Shown piece after piece: positions 46,390 to 55,928 of a stretch of 64,000 nt of DNA; the first letter of the stretch is position 1, and each line of letters opens with the position of its first letter. Below the pieces are notes generated by a model. That model saw nothing but the letters and a program-made list of their open reading frames with translations, was not told where the DNA came from and searched no databases. A program made the translations under genes and the position numbers. Source of the DNA: Bradyrhizobium niftali (GTDB lineage: Bacteria; Pseudomonadota; Alphaproteobacteria; Rhizobiales; Xanthobacteraceae); NCBI RefSeq assembly GCF_004571025.1, contig NZ_SPQT01000002.1, positions 673,247-737,246 of the forward strand. Direction: 5' to 3'.

Positions 46390-48039
46390 ATGAGCGAGCG
46401 GCAGAACCCGTACAATATCGGCCTCGACAAGACGCCCGCCAACTACGTGCCGCTGAGCCCGCTGAGCTTCCTCGCGCGCAGCGCCGCGGTCTATCCCGAT
46501 CACGTCAGCACGGTCTACGAAGGCCGCAGCTTCACCTGGGCGCAAACCTATGAGCGCTGCCGGCGGTTTGCGTCTTACCTCGCAGGCAAGGGCATCGGCG
46601 TCGGCGACACCGTCGCGGCAATGCTGCCGAACATCCCGGCGATGAACGAGGTGCACTTCGCGGTGCCGATGACCGGCGCCGTGCTCAACGCGCTCAACAT
46701 CCGCCTCGATGCACCTTCGATCGCGTTCCAGCTCGATCATGGCGGGGCCAGGATCATCCTGGTCGATCCCGAGTTTTCGGGCGTGATCACCGATGCGCTG
46801 GCGCAGATGAGCGGACCGAAGCCGTTCGTGATCGACGTCGACGATGCCGCCTTCAAGGGCGGCAAGCGTATCGGCGAGATCGAATATGAGGCCGCCGTCG
46901 CGCAGGGCGCCCCTGATTTCACCGCGATTCCGCCCAGGGACGAATGGGACGCGATCGCGCTGAGCTACACCTCGGGCACGACCGGCAATCCCAAGGGCGT
47001 CGTCACGCATCATCGCGGCGCTTATCTCAACGCCGTCAGCAACATCCTTGCCGGCAATCTCGGCCAGCATCCGGTCTATCTCTGGACGCTGCCGATGTTC
47101 CATTGCAACGGCTGGTGCTTCCCCTGGACCATCGCAGCCTCAGCCGGCATCAATGTCTGCCTGCGCAAGGTCGAGCCGACCAAGATCTTCGAGCTGATCA
47201 AGCAGCACGGCGTCACCCACATGTGCGGCGCGCCGATCGTCTACAACACGCTGATCAATGCGCCCGATGCCCCGAAGGGCAATGCCGCCCGCCGCGTCGT
47301 CGGCCTGATCGCCGGCGCGGCGCCACCCGTTGCGGTGCTCGAAGGCGCAGAAAACATCGGCATCAAGCTGACGCATGTCTACGGCCTGACCGAAGTCTAC
47401 GGCCCCGCTTCCGTCTGCGCCGAGCAGCCCGGCTGGGACGAGCTTCCGCCGGCCGAACGCGCACGCATGAAGCGCCGGCAGGGTGTGCCCTACCCGCTCG
47501 AGGAAGGCGTCACCGTGATCAATCCGCAGACCATGCAGGAGGTGCCGCGCGACGGCGAGACGATCGGCGAGGTCATGTTCCGCGGCAACATCGTGATGAA
47601 GGGCTACCTCAAGAACGAGAAGGCGACGAAGGAAGCCTTCGAGGGCGGCTGGTTTCACACCGGCGATCTCGGCGTGCTCGACGAGCATGGCTATGTCATC
47701 ATCAAGGACCGCTCCAAGGACATCATCATCTCGGGCGGCGAGAACATTTCCTCGGTTGAGGTCGAGGACATCCTCTACAAGCACCCGGCCGTGCTGTTCG
47801 CCGCCGTCGTCGCCAAGCCCGATCCGAAATGGGGCGAGGTGCCCTGCGCCTTCGTCGAACTGAAGGACGGCGCCAGTGCGACCGAGGCCGACATCATCGC
47901 CTTCTGCCGCAGTCACATGTCGGGCTTCAAGACGCCGAAGGCGATCGTGTTCGGGCCGATCCCGAAGACGTCCACGGGCAAGATCCAGAAGTTCCTGCTG
48001 CGCAACCAACTGGGATCAGCGAAGGCAATATCCGCCTGA
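46390..48039 (+). CDS. Acyl-CoA synthetase (AMP-binding)
   Basis: This is a 549-residue adenylate-forming ligase that activates a carboxylic acid to its CoA thioester. Motifs are the P-loop LSYTSGTTGNPKGVVTHHRG, LPMFHCNGWCFPW, HVYGLTEVYGPASVCAEQPG, GWFHTGDLGVLDEHGYVIIK, DRSKDIIISGGENISSVEVE and the catalytic lysine in TSTGKIQKFLL. It is closest to medium-chain or aryl-acid ligases of the FadD3/AlkK type. ATG at 46390 has GAGGAGGG upstream; the frame opens five codons earlier. It follows the TRAP genes directly, so it likely acts on the imported acid. Confidence 0.93.
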   Translation: MSERQNPYNIGLDKTPANYVPLSPLSFLARSAAVYPDHVSTVYEGRSFTWAQTYERCRRFASYLAGKGIGVGDTVAAMLPNIPAMNEVHFAVPMTGAVLNALNIRLDAPSIAFQLDHGGARIILVDPEFSGVITDALAQMSGPKPFVIDVDDAAFKGGKRIGEIEYEAAVAQGAPDFTAIPPRDEWDAIALSYTSGTTGNPKGVVTHHRGAYLNAVSNILAGNLGQHPVYLWTLPMFHCNGWCFPWTIAASAGINVCLRKVEPTKIFELIKQHGVTHMCGAPIVYNTLINAPDAPKGNAARRVVGLIAGAAPPVAVLEGAENIGIKLTHVYGLTEVYGPASVCAEQPGWDELPPAERARMKRRQGVPYPLEEGVTVINPQTMQEVPRDGETIGEVMFRGNIVMKGYLKNEKATKEAFEGGWFHTGDLGVLDEHGYVIIKDRSKDIIISGGENISSVEVEDILYKHPAVLFAAVVAKPDPKWGEVPCAFVELKDGASATEADIIAFCRSHMSGFKTPKAIVFGPIPKTSTGKIQKFLLRNQLGSAKAISA

Positions 48040-48116
48040 GCCGACTTCCCGTTTCAAAACACGGATCGACGCCGGCGGCACCGAGAAGTTTCGGCAGCGT
48101 TGAGCCTTCGCCCGGC

Positions 48117-48914
48117 TCAGAGCGTCTCCAGCCGCAGGCCGTCGTAAGCCGGCACCACGCCCGATGGCAGCGACTGCCGGATGACTTCGTAATCGACATC
48201 GGCCGTCATGTTGGTGATGACCGCGCGCTTCGGCCTGAAACGTTCGATCCAGGACAGCGCGTCGTTGATGCTGAAATGGCTGACATGGCTGGTGTAGCGC
48301 AGCCCGTCGACGATCCAGAGGTCGAGATTTTCCAACGCTCCCCAGCTCTCGCGCGGGATGTCGTTGAGGTCGGGCGTGTAGGCGGCGTCCCCGATGCGAT
48401 AGCCGAGCGCGGGAATGGCGCCATGCTGCACCAGGAAGGCCGTTATCGTCACGGCACCACCCTTCCCCAGGATGGTCCGGCTTTCGCCGGCTTCGATCGA
48501 ATGCCGGGTCAGGATCGGTGGGTAGTCGCTGCCCTCCGGCGAGATGAAGCAATAGGAGAACCGCGCCATGATGTCCTTGGCGGTCGACAGGTTGAAGTAG
48601 GTCGGGATACGCCGCCGCATGTGCATGACGACCGAGCGCAGATCGTCCATGCCGTGGGTCTGGTCGGCGTGCTCGTGGGTCAGGAACACCGCGTCGATGT
48701 GATCCACATTGGTCGAGAGCAATTGCTCGCGCAGGTCTGGCGATGTGTCGATCACGATCCGTGTCGTGCCGTGCTCGGATGTCCGTTCGACCAGCAGCGA
48801 GCAGCGGCGGCGGCGGTTCTTCGGATTGCTCGGATCGCAGGCGCCCCAGCCGAGCGCCGGGCGCGGCACGCCGGCGGAGGAGCCGCAGCCCAGGATCGTC
48901 AGCGTCAGCGTCAT
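48117..48914 (-). CDS. MBL-fold metallohydrolase (PhnP-like)
   Basis: This is a 265-residue metallo-beta-lactamase-fold enzyme, probably a phosphodiesterase. The start MTLTLTILGCGSSAGVPRPA is that of PhnP-like proteins, and CSLLVERTSEHG and VIDTSPDLREQLL follow. Metal ligands are in VFLTHEHADQTHGMDDLR. It is the last gene of the minus-strand cluster, 13 bases after tatD, and this metG-tatD-MBL order is common in alpha-proteobacteria. Confidence 0.92.
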   Translation of the reverse strand: MTLTLTILGCGSSAGVPRPALGWGACDPSNPKNRRRRCSLLVERTSEHGTTRIVIDTSPDLREQLLSTNVDHIDAVFLTHEHADQTHGMDDLRSVVMHMRRRIPTYFNLSTAKDIMARFSYCFISPEGSDYPPILTRHSIEAGESRTILGKGGAVTITAFLVQHGAIPALGYRIGDAAYTPDLNDIPRESWGALENLDLWIVDGLRYTSHVSHFSINDALSWIERFRPKRAVITNMTADVDYEVIRQSLPSGVVPAYDGLRLETL

Positions 48915-48927
48915 GCGGCTCCCGGAT

Positions 48928-49704
48928 TCAAGCTGGCACCTTGGAGAACAGGCGGAAGAAGTTTTCGGTAGTCTGGCGCGAGATCTCTTCTAACGACACG
49001 CCGCGCGCCTCAGCCAGCACTTTTGCGACCTCGACCACATAGGCCGGCTCGTTGCGCTTGCCGCGGAACTTGCCGGGCGCAAGGTAGGGCGAGTCTGTTT
49101 CAACCAGAATACGGTCAGGCGGCAACTCGGCCGCGAGCGCGCGCAGGGCCTCCGACTTCTTGAAGGTCAGGATGCCCGTGAAGCCGATGTACAGGCCGAG
49201 CGACACCGCCTTCAGCGCCAGCTCGCGCCCGCCGGTGTAGCAATGCAGCACGGCGCGAAACGATCCGCGTGCCGCCTCCTCTTCCAGGATGCGGCCGCAA
49301 TCCTCGTCCGCCTCGCGGGTGTGGATCACCAGCGGCAAGCCGGTCGCGCGGGCAGCCGCGATGTGGGCGCGAAAGCCCCTCGCCTGCGCTTCCGGCGAGC
49401 CGTTGTCGTAGAAATAGTCGAGCCCGGCCTCGCCGAGCGCCACGACCTTGGGATGCTGCGTCAACGCGATCAGCTCGTCCGGCGCGATGCCGTCTTCCTC
49501 ATCCGCGTTGTGCGGATGGGTGCCGACCGAGCAGTAGACATCGTCGAAGCGCTCGGCGATGGCCAGAAGCTGAGTGAGCTTACGCACCCGTGTCGAGATC
49601 GTGACCATGCGCCCGATTCCGGCGGCACGCGCACGCGACACGATCCCGTCGAGATCTTCCGCAAAGTCGGGGAAGTCCAGATGGCAATGACTGTCGACCA
49701 GCAT
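48928..49704 (-). CDS. tatD: TatD family hydrolase (metal-dependent DNase)
   Basis: This is a 258-residue TIM-barrel hydrolase. The HxH metal site is at the N-terminus (MLVDSHCHLDFPDFAEDLDG). Further ligands occur in ALGEAGLDYFYD, LPLVIHTREADED, VLHCYTGG and LVETDSPYLAPGKFRGKRNEP. It acts as a 3'-5' exonuclease or DNase in other bacteria. It starts 12 bases after the metG stop. Confidence 0.94.
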   Translation of the reverse strand: MLVDSHCHLDFPDFAEDLDGIVSRARAAGIGRMVTISTRVRKLTQLLAIAERFDDVYCSVGTHPHNADEEDGIAPDELIALTQHPKVVALGEAGLDYFYDNGSPEAQARGFRAHIAAARATGLPLVIHTREADEDCGRILEEEAARGSFRAVLHCYTGGRELALKAVSLGLYIGFTGILTFKKSEALRALAAELPPDRILVETDSPYLAPGKFRGKRNEPAYVVEVAKVLAEARGVSLEEISRQTTENFFRLFSKVPA

Positions 49705-49716
49705 CGTCCGAACGCC

Positions 49717-51717
49717 TCAGGCCGCCGGCTCGATGTAGCGCGGGAAGGCCGGCGTCGGCGCGGGCAGCGTCGAGCCGGGCGCGATGCGCTTGGCGCCGCC
49801 GAGTGTCGCAAAATTGCGCTCGCCTTCGGGGACACCGAGGCTGTCGAGCAGCAATCCCGAGGCGGTCGGCATCGCCGGCTGGGCCAGAATCGCGATCTGG
49901 CGCACGACCTCGGCGGTGACATAGAGCACCGTCTTCTGCCTGGCAGGATCGGTCTTGGCGAGCGCCCACGGCGCCTCGCCCGCGAAATAGCGGTTGGCTT
50001 CCGCGACCACGGCCCATACGGCGTTGAGCCAGTGATGGATCTGCTGGGTCGCCATCGCCTCGCGGCTTGCTGCGATCATGCCGTCGGCCATCGCCAGGAT
50101 GGCCTTGTCGTTGTCGCTGAACTCACCCGGTTCCGGGAGCACGCCGCCGAGTTGCTTGCCAATCATCGACAGCGAGCGCTGCGCAAGGTTGCCGAGATCG
50201 TTGGCGAGATCGGCATTGATGCGCGCGACGATGGCCTCGTGGTTGTAGTTGCCGTCCTGGCCGAACGGCACCTCGCGCAGGAAGAAATAGCGCATCTGGT
50301 CGACGCCATACTGGTCGGCAAGGTTGAAGGGATCGACGACATTGCCGACCGACTTCGACATCTTCTCGCCCCTGTTGAACAGGAAGCCGTGGGCATAGAC
50401 CCGCTTCTGCACGGGAATGCCGGCCGACATCAGGAACGCCGGCCAGTACACCGCATGGAAGCGGATGATGTCCTTGCCGATGATGTGCACATCGGCCGGC
50501 CAATAGCGCCAGTTCTTGTCGCTTTCGTCGGGGAAGCCGACCCCGGTGATGTAGTTGGTGAGCGCGTCGACCCAGACATACATCACGTGCTCTTCGTCGC
50601 CGGGCACCTTGACGCCCCAGTCGAAGGTGGTGCGCGAGATCGAGAGATCGCGCAGACCACCCTTGACGAAGCTCACCACCTCGTTGCGGCGCGAGTCCGG
50701 GCCGATGAAATCGGGATGATCGGTATACAGGTTGAGCAGCTTGTCCTGATAGGCGGACAGGCGGAAGAAGTAGCTCTTCTCCTCGACCCATTCGACCGGC
50801 GTGCCTTGCGGCCCGAGGCGCACGCCGTCGTCGTTCAGGCGTGTCTCGTCCTCGGCGTAGTAGGCTTCGTCGCGCACCGAGTACCAGCCCGCATAGGTGT
50901 CGGCATAGATGTCGCCGTTCGCTTCCATGCGCCGCCAGATCTCCTGGGTGGAGCGGTGGTGCTGCTCTTCGGTGGTGCGGATGAAACGATCGAACGACAC
51001 GTTGAGCCGCTCGTCCATCGCCTTGAAGCGGGCGGCGTTGCGGGCCGCGAGCGCGGACGGGGTCAGGCCCTCGTTCTGCGCGGTCTGAATCATCTTCAGG
51101 CCGTGTTCGTCGGTGCCGGTCAGGAAGAACACATCCTTGCCGTCGAGCCGTGCAAAGCGTGCCAGCGTGTCGGTGGCGATCGCCTCATAGGCGTGGCCGA
51201 TATGCGGGTTGCCGTTGGGATAGGCGATCGCGGTCGTGATGTAGAAGACGTTGTCGCGCGCAGGAGCCGCGGCGGGCGCTGCGGCTTGCGTAGCTGCAAC
51301 CGGCTTCGGCGCGCGTGGCGCCTTCGGCTTGGCAGCCTTTGGCGGAGCGACGACAGCAGCCGGCGCCGCCGGCGGCGCAATTGCCCTCGCCTTCTCGGCC
51401 ACCTTCTTCGCAGGTGCCTTGTTCGCAGGTGCCTTGTTCGCAGGTGCCTTGTTCGGTGGTGCCTTGGCCGTTTTCTTGGCGGCCTTTTTCCTTGAAGCCT
51501 TCTTCGCGACGACCTGCTTCTTCGCAGTCTTCTTGCCGGCCTTCTTTGCCGTCTTCGCAGCGCTCTTCTTCACGCCCTTCTTGGCGGCAGCCTTCTTGCT
51601 CTTCTTGACCTTCTTGGCAGCTTTGCGCGCGAGCGCCTTCACGGCCTTTTTGGTGGCCTTCTTCGCAGCTTTCTTGCCGCTCTTGCGCTTGACGGATTTT
51701 TTAGCTCGCGTTGCCAC
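49717..51717 (-). CDS. metG: Methionyl-tRNA synthetase with H1-like N-terminal extension
   Basis: The enzyme charges tRNA-Met. The catalytic core (residues 154-666, about 513) has [20 protein letters not shown] with the HIGH motif and [18 protein letters not shown] with KMSKS, and ends without a C-terminal tRNA-binding domain. In front lie about 110 Lys/Ala-rich residues of histone H1/alanine-rich-tail type ([20 protein letters not shown]) and a Pro/Ala linker to residue 153. There is no start codon at the core boundary, so the extension is part of the frame. Four 15-base repeats sit within it. It lies between holB and tatD. Confidence 0.95.
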   Translation of the reverse strand: MATRAKKSVKRKSGKKAAKKATKKAVKALARKAAKKVKKSKKAAAKKGVKKSAAKTAKKAGKKTAKKQVVAKKASRKKAAKKTAKAPPNKAPANKAPANKAPAKKVAEKARAIAPPAAPAAVVAPPKAAKPKAPRAPKPVAATQAAAPAAAPARDNVFYITTAIAYPNGNPHIGHAYEAIATDTLARFARLDGKDVFFLTGTDEHGLKMIQTAQNEGLTPSALAARNAARFKAMDERLNVSFDRFIRTTEEQHHRSTQEIWRRMEANGDIYADTYAGWYSVRDEAYYAEDETRLNDDGVRLGPQGTPVEWVEEKSYFFRLSAYQDKLLNLYTDHPDFIGPDSRRNEVVSFVKGGLRDLSISRTTFDWGVKVPGDEEHVMYVWVDALTNYITGVGFPDESDKNWRYWPADVHIIGKDIIRFHAVYWPAFLMSAGIPVQKRVYAHGFLFNRGEKMSKSVGNVVDPFNLADQYGVDQMRYFFLREVPFGQDGNYNHEAIVARINADLANDLGNLAQRSLSMIGKQLGGVLPEPGEFSDNDKAILAMADGMIAASREAMATQQIHHWLNAVWAVVAEANRYFAGEAPWALAKTDPARQKTVLYVTAEVVRQIAILAQPAMPTASGLLLDSLGVPEGERNFATLGGAKRIAPGSTLPAPTPAFPRYIEPAA
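51407..51466 (-). repeat. 15-base tandem repeat inside metG extension
   Basis: Three exact copies and one variant of a 15-base unit (plus-strand TTCGCAGGTGCCTTG) run from 51407 to 51466. They encode the peptide repeat [10 protein letters not shown] in the MetRS extension. Copy number could vary by slippage. Confidence 0.85.
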
Positions 51718-51779
51718 GACGAATTCCTTTACCGGCTTCTCAAAAATTTGGAAACGAACCTGCGTTAGGTTATTGTTTT

Positions 51780-51828
51780 GAGCATGATCCTCTCGGAAAA
51801 CCGCTACACACTTTTCCGGATCATGCTC
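51780..51828. repeat. Palindromic repeat (GAGCATGATCC type) between holB and metG
   Basis: GAGCATGATCC at 51780-51790 and its complement at 51818-51828 form an 11-bp stem, with an inner CGGAAAA (51794-51800)/TTTTCCG (51812-51818) pair. Elements of this type are widespread in Rhizobiales from memory. It touches the holB stop codon and could act as a transcript end or processing site ahead of metG. Confidence 0.8.
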
Positions 51829-52874
51829 TAGCGCGTTGCGTCCGCCAGCCAGCCGAACACCGAGAAAACCAAGGGCTTTCGCTCCAGATTGTAGGTTTCG
51901 GTGTCACGCGCGGCGCGGACGATCTTTTCCCATACCTCAGCTAGGCGCGCAAGGCGCGGCAGGTTCTGGTTGGCATTCGCCTCATCCGCATGCAGGCGTT
52001 CCGCGATCCAGCGGTCGATACCGTCGATGAAGGCCGCAAGCGCGACGCGGTCGCTGGTGCCGAGCGAATCGCCGAGCGTGTGCAATTCGCGCGGATCGAC
52101 CTGGGGAAGTCGCGCCAAAAGCGCCGCCGTGCGCTGCTGGAGCTTCAGCGCATCGCCGCCGAGCAGCGTCAGCGCCCGCGCGACGCTGCCCTCCGAGGCC
52201 TCCGCCGCTTCGCGCAACGCCAGATCGGTTGGAGCGAGGCCAGCCGCTTCGGCCGCTGCATTGATCACCTCGCCCGTTCCGAGCGGCCGCAGGCGCAGCT
52301 TGCGACAGCGTGACTGAATTGTGGCGAGCACGCGCGCCGGCGCGTGGCTCACCAACAGGAACAGCGATTGCTGCGGCGGTTCCTCCAAAATCTTCAGAAG
52401 CGCGTTGGCCGCATTCGGATTGAGCTCGTCCACGGTGTCGACGATGCAGACGCGCCAGCCTTCAGCTGCGGCCGTCGAGCCGAAGAACGAAATCGTCTCG
52501 CGCGTCTCGTCCACGGTGATCACGGTGCGCATCACGCCGCGGTCGTTCGCCGTGCGCTCCAGTGTCAGCAGCCCGCCATGGGACTCTGCGGCGACCTGGC
52601 GCGCCACGGCGTCATCAGGGTCGACTGCCAGGCTCTCGGCGCGCTGCACGACGTCCGCCAGCGGTTGGCCGTGCGCCAGCACGAAGCGCGCCATGCGATA
52701 GGCCAGCGTCGCCTTGCCGATCCCCTGCGGCCCGCCGATCAGCCAGGCATGCGGAATGCGCCCGCTGCGATAGGCCGACAGCAGCGCCGTCTCGGCCTCG
52801 CGATGGCCAAACAGACGGCTCGTCTCGCGCGGATGCGGAATGGCGCTCTCGCGCTCGGCCTGACGCGGGCTCAT
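51828..52874 (-). CDS. holB: DNA polymerase III delta-prime subunit HolB
   Basis: This is a component of the clamp loader. It has 348 residues with Walker [21 protein letters not shown], the Walker B region [20 protein letters not shown] and the SRC motif in [19 protein letters not shown] at 52874 overlaps the tmk stop as ATGA, fixing the start; the open frame upstream is not used. It is the usual partner of tmk. A palindromic repeat lies at its end. Confidence 0.93.
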   Translation of the reverse strand: MSPRQAERESAIPHPRETSRLFGHREAETALLSAYRSGRIPHAWLIGGPQGIGKATLAYRMARFVLAHGQPLADVVQRAESLAVDPDDAVARQVAAESHGGLLTLERTANDRGVMRTVITVDETRETISFFGSTAAAEGWRVCIVDTVDELNPNAANALLKILEEPPQQSLFLLVSHAPARVLATIQSRCRKLRLRPLGTGEVINAAAEAAGLAPTDLALREAAEASEGSVARALTLLGGDALKLQQRTAALLARLPQVDPRELHTLGDSLGTSDRVALAAFIDGIDRWIAERLHADEANANQNLPRLARLAEVWEKIVRAARDTETYNLERKPLVFSVFGWLADATR

Positions 52875-53557
52875 GCCGACACCACCGAGGCTGGCGTCGG
52901 AAGGAGACGATCGCGCAGTGCGTTCCAGACGCGGCCCGCGACTGTGTCGGGGTCGGAATTGGCGTCGATCAGCACGCATCGCGCGGGATCGTCCGCGGCG
53001 ATCTTGCGATAGGCCTCGCGCAGGCCCTGGTGGAAGCTGAGCTGCTCGCCCTCGAACCTGTCAGGCGTGCCGTTGCCGCGGCGGGCGGCGGCGCGCTGGA
53101 GGCCGATCTCGACCGGCAGGTCGAGGATGAGGGTGAGGTCCGGCTTGAGATCGCCGATCGTGACGCGCTGCATCGCGTTGATCAGAGCCGGCGAAACGCT
53201 GCCGAGGCTGCCCTGATAGGCGCGCGTCGAGTCGGCGAAGCGGTCGCACAGCACCCAAATGCCCTGCTTGAGCGCGGGCTCGATCACGGTGTGGACATGG
53301 TCATCGCGCGCGGCTGCGAACAGCAGCGTCTCGGCTTCCGGCCCGAGCAGCTTGCCCATGCCCGACAGCACCAGATGGCGCATGATCTCGGCACCCGGCG
53401 AGCCGCCCGGCTCGCGCGTCACAAGGGTGCGCATCCTTGCTGCCTTGAGGCGGTCGGCGAGCTTCTTGATCTGGGTGGACTTGCCGGTCCCCTCGCCGCC
53501 CTCAAAGGTGATGAAGCGTCCGCGTCCGGACGGCCGCTGTGTCGCGCTTTCACTCAT
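52871..53557 (-). CDS. tmk: Thymidylate kinase
   Basis: The enzyme phosphorylates dTMP to dTDP. The P-loop FEGGEGTGKSTQIKKLADRL is at residues 19-38, the DRx motif is in LCDRFADSTRAYQG and the LID region follows DLPVEIGLQRAAARRG. It has 228 residues, slightly longer than usual because of a 12-residue polar N-terminus. The start lies 2 bases after the dacC stop, so translation is coupled. Confidence 0.95.
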   Translation of the reverse strand: MSESATQRPSGRGRFITFEGGEGTGKSTQIKKLADRLKAARMRTLVTREPGGSPGAEIMRHLVLSGMGKLLGPEAETLLFAAARDDHVHTVIEPALKQGIWVLCDRFADSTRAYQGSLGSVSPALINAMQRVTIGDLKPDLTLILDLPVEIGLQRAAARRGNGTPDRFEGEQLSFHQGLREAYRKIAADDPARCVLIDANSDPDTVAGRVWNALRDRLLPTPASVVSA

Positions 53558-53559
53558 GG

Positions 53560-54822
53560 TCAGAGCTTCTCGGCGCCTGCGCGGAACATGCCGATCACGA
53601 GCTCGCTGGCGCCGTCGATGGCGCGGCGCATGGTCGAGCCGGTGCCGACTGCCTCGGCGGCATAGACCGGCGTCTCCACCGCGATGTTGCCGCTGCGCCA
53701 GACCTTGACCACACCGACCCTCTGGCCGGCTTCGACCGGGGCCCGCACCGGACCGCTATAGACGACGCGCGCGATCAGCTTGTCGCTGCCGCTCTTGTGC
53801 ACCATCACCTTCACGGGCGTCTTGGCGACCAGCTTCACCGAGCGGCTCTCGCCGCCGAACACCTTGGCGTAGCCGACCTGCTGGTCGGCCGCGATCAGGG
53901 TGCGGGTCTCGAAATTGCGAAAACCCCATTCCAGCATCTTCTTGGCTTCGGTGGCGCGATCCTCGGGGTCTTCGAGCCCGTTGACGACGACGATCAGCCG
54001 CGTGCCGTTCTGCACCGCCGAGCCGACCATGCCATAGCCGCCCTCCTTGGTGTAGCCGGTCTTCAGGCCGTCAGCGCCTTCCATCGAATTGAGCAGCGGA
54101 TTGCGGTTGGGCTGTCGGATCTTGTTCCAGGTGTACTCCTTCTCGCCGAACAGTTTGTAGAACTCCGGAAAGTCCAGGATGATGTGGCGGGCGAGGATGC
54201 CGAGCTCGCGCACCGTCATCTTGTTGCCGGGCTCGGGCAGACCGTTGGAGTTGCCGAAGGTCGACTTGGTCATGCCGAGCTCGCGGGCGCGCTTGGTCAT
54301 GAAGTCGGCGGCAAAGATCTTCTCGTTGCCGGCGATGCCTTCGGCCAGCGCGATGCAGGCGTCGTTGCCGCTCTGGATGATCGCGCCGTGCAGGAGATCG
54401 TCGACCGAGACCTTGCTGTTGATGGCGGCGAACATGGTCGAGCCGCCCGACGGCGCCCCGCCCTTGCGCCAGGCGTTCTCGCTGATCCGGTATTCGTCGG
54501 TCAGCTTCATGTCTCCCTTCTTGATGGCGTTGAAGACGACTTCTGCCGTCATCAGCTTCATCATGCTGGAGGGGGCGCGCAGCTCGTCGGCGTTCTTCTC
54601 GAACAGCACGCTGCCGCTGGAGGCCTCGATCAGGATCGCGGTGGGGGCATCGCCGTCAAAGCCGGAATCTTCCGCCTTCTTGGCACCCTGGACGCTCTGG
54701 TTGGCGGCGTAGAGCACGCCGCACCAACCGAGGCTCGCGAGCAGCATCCCGGCGACAAGCGCGCGCACCAGCAAGCCGGAGGTGAAGCGGCTGCGACGGA
54801 GCGAAATGAGACGAAATGCCAT
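53560..54822 (-). CDS. dacC: D-alanyl-D-alanine carboxypeptidase (PBP5/6 type)
   Basis: This penicillin-binding protein trims the pentapeptide of peptidoglycan. An N-terminal signal or anchor (VRALVAGMLLASLGWCGVLY) is followed by the catalytic motifs SxxK in APSSMMKLMTAE, SGN in AIIQSGNDACIAL and KTG in DGLKTGYTKEGGYG. The C-terminal PBP5 domain (TPVKVMVHKSGSD, VRAPVEAGQRVG) and an amphipathic end (RAIDGASELVIGMFRAGAEK) for membrane association are present. ATG at 54822 gives 420 residues. It lies directly upstream of tmk. The symbol is by family similarity. Confidence 0.93.
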   Translation of the reverse strand: MAFRLISLRRSRFTSGLLVRALVAGMLLASLGWCGVLYAANQSVQGAKKAEDSGFDGDAPTAILIEASSGSVLFEKNADELRAPSSMMKLMTAEVVFNAIKKGDMKLTDEYRISENAWRKGGAPSGGSTMFAAINSKVSVDDLLHGAIIQSGNDACIALAEGIAGNEKIFAADFMTKRARELGMTKSTFGNSNGLPEPGNKMTVRELGILARHIILDFPEFYKLFGEKEYTWNKIRQPNRNPLLNSMEGADGLKTGYTKEGGYGMVGSAVQNGTRLIVVVNGLEDPEDRATEAKKMLEWGFRNFETRTLIAADQQVGYAKVFGGESRSVKLVAKTPVKVMVHKSGSDKLIARVVYSGPVRAPVEAGQRVGVVKVWRSGNIAVETPVYAAEAVGTGSTMRRAIDGASELVIGMFRAGAEKL

Positions 54823-54974
54823 GGCCAAGCCCTGAGAGCGGCGTTCTAACAGTCGGAACCGGCGCGAACAACATGAGGCTGGTGCCGGAACCCGAGATTG
54901 CACGATTCTCGTCACACCCCTATCGTGGCACCTCATATTTCTCGACCAAACCCCTGAAACAAGGCGGAAAAGCG

Positions 54975-55928
54975 ATGTCTTCCACCCGCGTGATCAAGGC
55001 CAACGGGATCGATCTGTTCATCCGCGAGGCCGGCCAGGGACCGCTGGTGGTGCTGTGTCATGGCTGGCCGGAATTGTCCTATTCCTGGCGCCACCAGATC
55101 CCGGCGCTGGCGGCCGCCGGGTTTCACGTCGTCGCGCCCGACATGCGCGGCTACGGCCAGAGCACGGCGCCGTCCGACGTGAGCGCCTATTCGATCTTCG
55201 ACACGGTCGGTGACATCGTCGGCCTCGTGCAGGCGCTTGGCGAGAAGAAGGCGATGGTGGTCGGCCACGATTGGGGGGCGCCGGTCGCCTGGCACGCGGC
55301 GCTGTTCCGCCCCGACATCTTCACGGCGGTGGCGGGCCTGAGCGTGCCGCCGCCATTCCGCGGCCGCGGCAAGCCGCTCGACCTGCTGCGTCAGGGCGGC
55401 GTGACCAACTTCTACTGGCAGTATTTCCAGACACCGGGAGTCGCCGAGGCCGAGTTCGAGCAAGACGTTGCCCGCACCATGCGCATCGTGCTCGGCGGGC
55501 GCGGCCTTGCCGATCCCTCCGCCGCCATGTTCGTGCAGGAGGGCAAGGGATTTCTCGGCCACGCGACTGCCGATGAGCCGCTGCCGGACTGGCTGAGCGA
55601 GGCCGACCTCGCCTGCTTCACCGAGACCTTTCGCAAATCCGGCTTTCGCGGCGGGCTGAACTGGTATCGCAACCTCGACCGCAATTGGGAGCTGACGGCG
55701 CCCTGGCAGGATGCGCAGATCCACCAGCCGTCCCTCTTCATTGCCGGCTCGAAGGACGCCGTCATCACCGGCCTGATCGGCGCCAAGCGCGTCAACGAAC
55801 TCGAGCGCGTGCTGCCCAATCTGAAGCGCAGGCTGATCATCGAGGGCGCGGGCCACTGGGTGCAGCAGGAACGGCCCGACGAGGTCAACGCCGCGTTGGT
55901 GAAGTTCTTGCGGGAGAGCGCGGCTTAG
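54975..55928 (+). CDS. Alpha/beta hydrolase (epoxide hydrolase-like)
   Basis: This is a 317-residue hydrolase. The oxyanion motif is VVLCHGWPELSYSWRHQIPA, the nucleophile Asp is in VVGHDWGAPVAWH, and the catalytic His is in EGAGHWVQQERPDEV. Two cap tyrosines typical of epoxide hydrolases are suggested by LNWYRNLDRNW. ATG at 54975 follows GGCGGAAAAG. It is the only plus-strand gene within the minus-strand cluster, divergent from dacC and convergent with rlpA (their ends overlap by 4 bases). Confidence 0.9.
   Translation: MSSTRVIKANGIDLFIREAGQGPLVVLCHGWPELSYSWRHQIPALAAAGFHVVAPDMRGYGQSTAPSDVSAYSIFDTVGDIVGLVQALGEKKAMVVGHDWGAPVAWHAALFRPDIFTAVAGLSVPPPFRGRGKPLDLLRQGGVTNFYWQYFQTPGVAEAEFEQDVARTMRIVLGGRGLADPSAAMFVQEGKGFLGHATADEPLPDWLSEADLACFTETFRKSGFRGGLNWYRNLDRNWELTAPWQDAQIHQPSLFIAGSKDAVITGLIGAKRVNELERVLPNLKRRLIIEGAGHWVQQERPDEVNAALVKFLRESAA

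Noticed and set aside
49243..51495. 750-codon plus-strand ORF over tatD and metG
   Set aside because: It crosses two well-defined genes on the other strand and contains no domain.
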